Positions 40,012-45,087 of a stretch of 45,087 nucleotides of DNA are shown here, one piece after another. The stretch spans positions 1 through 45,087 of the forward strand of contig JAUSJT010000004.1 of assembly GCA_030647485.1 (NCBI GenBank), given 5' to 3'. Source of the stretch: a bacterium (GTDB lineage: Bacteria > Patescibacteriota > Minisyncoccia > Minisyncoccales > UBA10102). Made by a program: the position numbers and the translations under genes. The notes below the pieces were generated by a model, which was not told the DNA's origin, did no database searches, and was given only the letters and a program-made list of their open reading frames with translations. The first letter of the stretch is position 1, and each line of letters begins with the position of its first letter.

Positions 40012-40025
40012 TACAATAGCTAGCC

Positions 40026-40054
40026 TTGATTTCTTTTATGTTTGAATGTATACT
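40026..40054 (+). promoter_or_regulatory. Leaderless promoter of uvrA
   Basis: -35 TTGATT (40026-40031), 17-base spacer, -10 TATACT (40049-40054), then 9 bases to the ATG at 40064. The in-frame ATG at 40046 overlaps the promoter, so it is not the start. Confidence 0.75.
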
Positions 40055-40063
40055 AACGTCCTA

Positions 40064-42874
40064 ATGAAGACTAGGGACTCTATTAAAATCCGGGGAGCGA
40101 GAGTGCACAATTTAAAGAATATCAATGTTGATATTCCCAAGAATAAACTTGTGGTTATAACCGGGCTTTCGGGTTCTGGCAAAAGTTCTCTTGCATTTGA
40201 CACTTTGTATGCAGAAGGGCAGAGGAGATATGTAGAGAGTTTGTCTGCGTATGCCCGCCAGTTCTTGGGGGTTATGGATAAGCCGGATGTAGACAGTATT
40301 GAGGGTATTTCCCCTGCCATTGCCATTGACCAAAGAAAGGGATCACATAATCCAAGGTCCACGGTAGGGACCATTACGGAGGTATATGATTATCTCCGTT
40401 TATTGTTTTCCAGGATAGGAATTCCTCATTGCCCCAAGTGCAAGCGGGTGGTAAAACGCCAGAGCCCCAGTCAAATTGCCTTGCAGGTTGCCAGTTTGTC
40501 TCCTGGTTCTGAAGTTATGATTTTAGGTCCCGTAATCCGAGACAAAAAAGGAGAGCATCGGGGCATTCTGGAAGAAATACAGAAGGGAGGGTTCGTGAGG
40601 GTGCGTGTTGACGGTATTGTGTACCGCATAGAGGAAGCGTTGCAAAAAGAGCTAGACCGCAAGAAGAAGCACTCTATAGAAGTAGTGGTGGACCGTATTG
40701 TTGCGGGCACTGACTTGGACCGTCCTCGTTTGGTGGATTCTCTTGAGACCGCGCTCAAGCTTGGAAAGGGCATTGCGATTGTTGCCCGAATCGGAAAGTC
40801 AGATACAGTGTTCTCCGAGCACTTTGCATGCGAAAATTGCCACATCAGTTTACCTGACATTGAGCCTCGTCTGTTTTCTTTTAATTCTCCTTTTGGGGCG
40901 TGTTCTGCGTGCCAGGGGTTGGGAGCTAAGCTTCAGGTTGACCCTGCGTTGGTTATTCCAAACCCCCGTCTTTCTCTCGCAGAAGGCGCTGTGTTCCCTT
41001 GGGCGCATGCGTCTCATAAGATAGGAAGACAGGGGTTCTTTTGGTGGAAGCTGGAAGAAGTTGCAAAAAAGTACGGGTTTTCTCTAGATACTCCGGTGCA
41101 AGATTTATCAAAAAAATCCATTGACTTGGTACTCTATGGAGATAAAGGGTTTTCCGCCGAAGGCGGACCAGCCTCTGGCTGGGAAGGAGTGATTCCATGG
41201 TTGGAGCGTAGATACCATGAAACAGATTCTGACTGGGCCAGAGAAGAGATTGAACAGTACATGATAGAGAAGGTCTGCGAAGAATGCCGAGGCAAGAGAT
41301 TGAAGCCCGAAGTGCTGGCTGTGTTGGTGGGAGAGAAATCCATTGATGATATTGTGAGCATGCAGGTTAACGACCTTCAGAAATTCTTTAGGACTCTCAA
41401 GCTTTCAGAGCACGATAGAAAGATTGCGTCCCTCATTATTAAAGAGATCCTTAACCGTGTACAGTTTTTGGTTGACGTGGGCTTGGAGTACTTAACTTTG
41501 GGAAGAAAAGCAGGAACCTTGTCTGGGGGAGAAGAGCAAAGAATACGGCTGGCTACTCAAATAGGGTCAAAGCTTACCGGGGTGCTCTACATATTGGATG
41601 AGCCTTCTGTTGGTTTGCATGCAAGAGATCAGCATCGCTTAATAGCAACGCTTCATGAGTTGAGGGAATTGGGAAACACCATTGTGGTGGTGGAGCACGA
41701 TCCCCAAACCATACTTGCCGCAGACTGGGTCATAGACATAGGCCCTGGGGCAGGCAAGCAAGGGGGCAAGGTTATGTTCCAGGGAACTCCCAAAGCGTTA
41801 TTGAAATCAGCCACTCTTACTGGGGAATATCTTTCTGGCAGAAAGAGCATAGATATGAAGGGGTCTGCTCCTGCGGCAAAGCAGAGGTACCTGGTTGTGA
41901 AAGGAGCTAAGGAACATAATCTAAAAGATATTGACGTAAAGATTCCTCTAGAGAAGCTAGTATGCGTCACTGGAGTTTCAGGGTCTGGGAAAAGTTCTTT
42001 AGTAAACGACATCCTCGCAAAGGCGTTGCTTAAACATTTCTTTCACGCAAAAGATGAGCCAGGAACATATGACAAGATTGAAGGGCTTGAGCTTTTGAAT
42101 AAGGCAGTGGTGGTGGATCAGTCTCCCATTGGAAGAACACCCAGGTCTAATCCTGCCACATATACAGGAGCTTTCTCTGCTATTCGGGATTTATTCAGCT
42201 CTACCAAGGAGGCAAAGATACGGGGGTATGCTCCAGGCCGTTTCTCTTTCAATGTAAAGGGAGGAAGATGCGAGGTGTGCGAAGGCCAAGGGTTAAAGAA
42301 AATTGAGATGTATTTTCTTCCTGACGTGTATGTGGAATGTGAGGAATGTCAGGGGCAAAGGTATATGAAAGAGGTTTTGGAAGTGGATTATAGGGGGAAG
42401 AGTATTGCGCAGGTGCTCGGCCTTTCCGTGGAAGAGGCGTTAGAGTTCTTCAAGAATATTCCTTCTTTGGTGCAGAAATTTCAGACCCTCAAGGATGTGG
42501 GCTTGGGATATGTGCAGGTGGGGCAGTCAGCTCCTTCTTTGTCTGGGGGAGAAGCGCAGAGGGTAAAACTTGCGACAGAACTTTCCAAGAAGTCCACAGG
42601 CAAAACCATCTATATATTAGACGAGCCAACAACTGGGCTGCATTTTGAAGATATAAAAAAACTATTGTATGTTCTGCGGGAGCTGGTAAAGAAAGGTAAT
42701 ACAGTTATAGTTGTTGAACACAATTTGGACATTGTACGAAATTCAGACTGGGTAATAGATCTGGGTCCCGAAGGAGGAGAGAGGGGAGGAGAGATTGTTG
42801 CAGAGGGGATTCCAGAAGATATTGCAAAGGTAAAGAAAAGCTACACTGGGCAATACTTAAAGATGATCGTTTAG
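40064..42874 (+). CDS. uvrA: Excinuclease subunit UvrA
   Basis: The protein has 936 residues. It carries two ABC ATPase modules: GLSGSGKSSLAFDTLYAEGQ and LSGGEEQRIRLATQ with LYILDEPSVGLH; GVSGSGKSSLVNDIL and LSGGEAQRVKLATE with IYILDEPTTGLH. Zinc modules lie at CENC/CSAC and CEVC/CEEC. UvrA dimers find DNA damage and load UvrB. A double palindrome at 41153-41182 encodes FSAEGGPASGWEG in the loop before GVIPWLERRYHET. The ATG at 40064 is fixed by the promoter and by the family start (DSIKIRGARVHNLKNI). A terminator follows. Confidence 0.96.
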   Translation: MKTRDSIKIRGARVHNLKNINVDIPKNKLVVITGLSGSGKSSLAFDTLYAEGQRRYVESLSAYARQFLGVMDKPDVDSIEGISPAIAIDQRKGSHNPRSTVGTITEVYDYLRLLFSRIGIPHCPKCKRVVKRQSPSQIALQVASLSPGSEVMILGPVIRDKKGEHRGILEEIQKGGFVRVRVDGIVYRIEEALQKELDRKKKHSIEVVVDRIVAGTDLDRPRLVDSLETALKLGKGIAIVARIGKSDTVFSEHFACENCHISLPDIEPRLFSFNSPFGACSACQGLGAKLQVDPALVIPNPRLSLAEGAVFPWAHASHKIGRQGFFWWKLEEVAKKYGFSLDTPVQDLSKKSIDLVLYGDKGFSAEGGPASGWEGVIPWLERRYHETDSDWAREEIEQYMIEKVCEECRGKRLKPEVLAVLVGEKSIDDIVSMQVNDLQKFFRTLKLSEHDRKIASLIIKEILNRVQFLVDVGLEYLTLGRKAGTLSGGEEQRIRLATQIGSKLTGVLYILDEPSVGLHARDQHRLIATLHELRELGNTIVVVEHDPQTILAADWVIDIGPGAGKQGGKVMFQGTPKALLKSATLTGEYLSGRKSIDMKGSAPAAKQRYLVVKGAKEHNLKDIDVKIPLEKLVCVTGVSGSGKSSLVNDILAKALLKHFFHAKDEPGTYDKIEGLELLNKAVVVDQSPIGRTPRSNPATYTGAFSAIRDLFSSTKEAKIRGYAPGRFSFNVKGGRCEVCEGQGLKKIEMYFLPDVYVECEECQGQRYMKEVLEVDYRGKSIAQVLGLSVEEALEFFKNIPSLVQKFQTLKDVGLGYVQVGQSAPSLSGGEAQRVKLATELSKKSTGKTIYILDEPTTGLHFEDIKKLLYVLRELVKKGNTVIVVEHNLDIVRNSDWVIDLGPEGGERGGEIVAEGIPEDIAKVKKSYTGQYLKMIV
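41153..41182. repeat. Twin triloop hairpins inside uvrA
   Basis: TCCGCC-GAA-GGCGGA (41153-41167) is followed at once by CCAGCC-TCT-GGCTGG (41168-41182). Both have perfect 6-bp stems and 3-nt loops. They lie in frame at residues about 364-373. Confidence 0.85.
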
Positions 42875-42884
42875 ATATAAAATT

Positions 42885-42918
42885 AAAGACCCCCATCAGT
42901 TTCTGATAGGGGTCTTTT
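42885..42918 (+). terminator. Rho-independent terminator after uvrA
   Basis: AAAGACCCC and ATCAG (42885-42899) pair with CTGAT and GGGGTCTTT (42903-42917) with one internal mismatch and a TTT loop. It ends in TTTT. Confidence 0.88.
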
Positions 42919-42940
42919 GGTCTCCCCATTTTGAAATATG

Positions 42941-42949
42941 TGGTATAAT
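42941..42949 (+). promoter_or_regulatory. Extended -10 promoter for the HD gene
   Basis: TGG-TATAAT (-10 at 42944-42949) with a perfect hexamer, then 9 bases to the ATG at 42959. The -35 is not evident, as usual for extended -10 promoters. Confidence 0.7.
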
Positions 42950-42958
42950 GCAAAAAAC

Positions 42959-43633
42959 ATGAAAGAGATTACTCTTCAAGATGTAAAAAAGAATCCTCAC
43001 GTCCTCGCTTTTATTTCAGAGACCGAAAAGTCGCTTAAGGAGCTGAAATATACGAATCACGGCCTTTCTCACGCAAATTTGGTTGCAGACCGCGCCAGGA
43101 CAATTGCAAAAGAAGTTGGGTTAAAACAAAGAGATCAGGAGCTCGCGGCAATTGCAGGATTCTGCCACGACATGGGGAATTTTATCGGCCGTACACAGCA
43201 TCATTACTGGGGATCCTTACTATTTTTGCAGGTCTTTCAGAATATAATGATACCAGAAGAAATCGCAATGGTATCTCAGGCAATTGCAAATCATGACAAG
43301 GCAGAACACGAAATGCATTTTGTGAATAAAATTTCTGCGGTGGTAGTGCTTGCAGATAAATCCGACGTGCGAAGATCGCGCGTGGAACCTCAGCTCATAA
43401 AAACAATTAATACAGACATTTACCAAAGAGTGAATTACGGGGCGACGTTTTCAAAACTCGGTCTTGAAAAGAAAAAGAAGCGCGTGGTCCTGGAGCTTAC
43501 AATTGATACAGATTTTGTTCCTGTGATTGAGTATTTTGAGATTTTTATAGATCGCATGTCTTACTGTCGTCAGGCGGCAGAATACCTTGGGTGGAAATTT
43601 GGCCTTGTCATTAACAAGTTCAAACTTCTCTAA
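42959..43633 (+). CDS. HD-domain phosphohydrolase-like protein
   Basis: The protein has 224 residues. Metal-ligand motifs in order are HGLSHANLV, FCHDMGNF, NHDKAEH and ADKSDVRRSRV, the H...HD...D arrangement of HD hydrolases. The C-terminal part is beta/alpha and less conserved. Family members hydrolyse nucleotides or cyclic nucleotides; the substrate cannot be assigned here. An in-frame ATG at 42938 lies upstream of the -10 box, so the ATG at 42959 is the start. The gene is leaderless. Confidence 0.8.
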   Translation: MKEITLQDVKKNPHVLAFISETEKSLKELKYTNHGLSHANLVADRARTIAKEVGLKQRDQELAAIAGFCHDMGNFIGRTQHHYWGSLLFLQVFQNIMIPEEIAMVSQAIANHDKAEHEMHFVNKISAVVVLADKSDVRRSRVEPQLIKTINTDIYQRVNYGATFSKLGLEKKKKRVVLELTIDTDFVPVIEYFEIFIDRMSYCRQAAEYLGWKFGLVINKFKLL

Positions 43634-43639
43634 CGGGGC

Positions 43640-43668
43640 TTGACAAAATTGTTTTTGTTCTCTATAAA
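43640..43668 (+). promoter_or_regulatory. Consensus promoter of the unknown 137-residue protein
   Basis: Perfect -35 TTGACA (43640-43645), 17-base spacer, -10 TATAAA (43663-43668). A leader of about 28 bases contains a G-rich Shine-Dalgarno stretch, AGG followed by six more G (43688-43696), 7 bases before the ATG. Confidence 0.85.
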
Positions 43669-43703
43669 AGAAGTAGTTTAGCTCTTTAGGGGGGGGTATT
43701 CAT

Positions 43704-44117
43704 ATGGCAATAGCGCAAGTGAAGCGTGTGCTCGGTTGGTTTATGAGCGTTCAATACACTCATACCCGAATTGGCATTCTATGCCCAGTGTTTCGATGGG
43801 CTTATGGAATAAAGGACGGGATAGGTGGTGGAACGTTATACACCAGTCCCATTCACGGAACCCTGGTGTTTCAAGTTGCGAGGGAAGATGAAGAGGATGC
43901 CTTGGCATTTCTATCTGTAGACGCGGCCCTTCGAGCAATCGCTACGTATGGGTGGGGAGAGCCGCCCCATATCAGAGATGTCTTCACAGATGTTACTGGC
44001 GCCCATGAAAAATTCCTGGATATACGGGAAAACAGAGAAGGAATCACGGAAATTTTCACTGCCCTTACGGAAAAGTGGAAAACGCTCGTGCGCAATGAAC
44101 AAGCCTTGGCCATCTAA
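43704..44117 (+). CDS. Unknown 137-residue protein
   Basis: I do not recognise this protein. It begins MAIAQVKRVLGWFMSVQYTH. The middle is Gly-rich (GIKDGIGGGTLYTSPIHG) and the C-terminal half is predicted helical and charged (EDEEDALAFLSVDAALRAI, ENREGITEIFTALTEKW). No signal peptide or membrane segment is obvious. It has the best expression signals in the window after rpoBC: a near-consensus promoter, a strong ribosome binding site and a strong terminator. It is therefore a stand-alone, probably well-expressed gene. Confidence 0.7.
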   Translation: MAIAQVKRVLGWFMSVQYTHTRIGILCPVFRWAYGIKDGIGGGTLYTSPIHGTLVFQVAREDEEDALAFLSVDAALRAIATYGWGEPPHIRDVFTDVTGAHEKFLDIRENREGITEIFTALTEKWKTLVRNEQALAI

Positions 44118-44136
44118 TTTTCTTCTTTGGTCCGGC

Positions 44137-44168
44137 GAAGCCTTCTCGATTGAGAAGGCTTCTTTTTT
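44137..44168 (+). terminator. Strong rho-independent terminator
   Basis: GAAGCCTTCTC (44137-44147) and GAGAAGGCTTC (44152-44162) form a perfect 11-bp stem with loop GATT, followed by six T (44163-44168). Confidence 0.95.
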
Positions 44169-44175
44169 GCCCTAG

Positions 44176-44204
44176 TTGACATTTTTTTCGTTGTCAGGTA
44201 GAGT
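44176..44204 (+). promoter_or_regulatory. Promoter of groES-groEL
   Basis: -35 TTGACA (44176-44181), 17-base spacer, weak -10 TAGAGT (44199-44204). The CIRCE-like operator begins 11 bases downstream of the -10, in the transcript leader. A second TATACT (44267-44272) lies 3 bases before the groES start, but has a poor -35. Confidence 0.65.
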
Positions 44205-44215
44205 ACAGACAATAA

Positions 44216-44242
44216 TTAGCACTCAAAGGTCTAGTCTGCTAA
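44216..44242 (+). promoter_or_regulatory. CIRCE-like HrcA operator
   Basis: TTAGCACTC, 9 bases, then GTCTGCTAA. The left arm matches the CIRCE consensus perfectly, the spacing is exact, and the right arm matches GAGTGCTAA at 7 of 9 positions. It lies between the promoter and groES, the usual position for heat-shock repression by HrcA. No hrcA gene is in the window. Confidence 0.85.
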
Positions 44243-44275
44243 ACTTAAATATTATCATTATTACATTATACTCGT

Positions 44276-44578
44276 ATGAGAATACAGCCATTATCAGATC
44301 ACGTGTTGATTGAGCCTCTGAAACAAGAGGAGAAAACAAAGTCGGGCATATTGTTGCCAGATACCGCAGAAAAGGAAAAGCCAGAACAAGGCAAGATTAT
44401 TGCAGTGGGCCCCGGTAAGAAAACAGAAGACGGCAAGCTCATCCCTATGGAAGTAAAAGAGGGGGATGTTGTGTTGTTTACAAAATACGGCCCCAATGAA
44501 GTTAAGATTGAGATTAATGGGCAAGAGAAGGAATATCTCATTGCAAGAGAAGAAGATATTTTAGCAATTATTCAATAG
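44276..44578 (+). CDS. groES: Co-chaperonin GroES
   Basis: The protein has 100 residues. MRIQPLSDHVLIEPLKQEEKTKSGILLPDTAEKEKPEQGKIIAVGPG-type features are present: the mobile loop (KTKSGILLPD) and roof region. VVLFTKYGPNEVKI and the ending EEDILAII are typical. It caps the GroEL ring. It is followed by a structured 107-base gap and groEL. Confidence 0.96.
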   Translation: MRIQPLSDHVLIEPLKQEEKTKSGILLPDTAEKEKPEQGKIIAVGPGKKTEDGKLIPMEVKEGDVVLFTKYGPNEVKIEINGQEKEYLIAREEDILAIIQ

Positions 44579-44582
44579 CTTC

Positions 44583-45087
<505 letters not shown>

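Overview
The window looks like part of a small, streamlined genome of a Candidate Phyla Radiation (Patescibacteria) bacterium, most likely a Parcubacteria-like lineage. This rests on gene content and style, not on a database match. The signs are very large low-complexity surface proteins with Pro/Glu tails, LamG-domain surface proteins, tandem O-antigen-ligase/TPR proteins, a short UvrC without its C-terminal HhH region, IS200-like REP-associated transposases (RAYTs), a free-standing GIY-YIG nuclease, and many short palindromes inside genes. TGA is an ordinary stop (for example at the rpoB/rpoC junction), so code 11 applies and UGA-recoding lineages are excluded.

Layout. Bases 1-6558 hold surface proteins: a giant repeat protein cut by the window edge and a two-LamG membrane-anchored protein, separated by a GIY-YIG cassette with inverted palindromic ends. 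Bases 6559-7712 are a repeat field with a broken and an intact RAYT. Bases 7716-11592 form a natural-transformation block (comF, dprA, comM, then yraN). Two tandem membrane O-antigen-ligase-like/TPR proteins follow (11656-16393). Then come rpoB-rpoC behind a strong promoter (16432-23406), a DUF4258/DUF2283 pair, ftsK, a complete REP-RAYT-REP unit (26370-27177), a pilin-like LamG protein and recA. On the minus strand lies the classic rpsF-ssb-rpsR operon. After it come a phosphohexomutase, a hicBA pair, the minus-strand rnj-trpS genes with tRNA-Leu(CAG), a DUF5678/retropepsin pair, an operon of a small membrane protein, secG and a peptide-binding protein with an inserted peptidoglycan-binding domain, and uvrC. 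An unidentified structured RNA candidate lies between divergent uvrC and uvrA. The window ends with an HD-domain protein, an unknown protein with strong expression signals, and groES-groEL behind a CIRCE-like operator.

Two themes stand out. First, there is a family of about 40-bp double hairpins: two short stems with 3-nt loops around a 10-nt core close to GTGTGGATAA. The stem sequences differ freely but stay self-complementary, and three of six cores contain a DnaA-box match. Copies sit beside RAYT genes, between operons, and in frame inside uvrC. Other palindromes are embedded in frame in comF, dprA, rpoC, uvrA and the surface protein. Second, many genes appear to be transcribed without a leader: a sigma70-type -10 box lies only 6-9 nt before the start codon of rpsF, uvrA, uvrC, hicB, the HD gene, the DUF5678 gene, the secG operon, probably the phosphohexomutase gene and perhaps recA. 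This pattern also settles several start codons.
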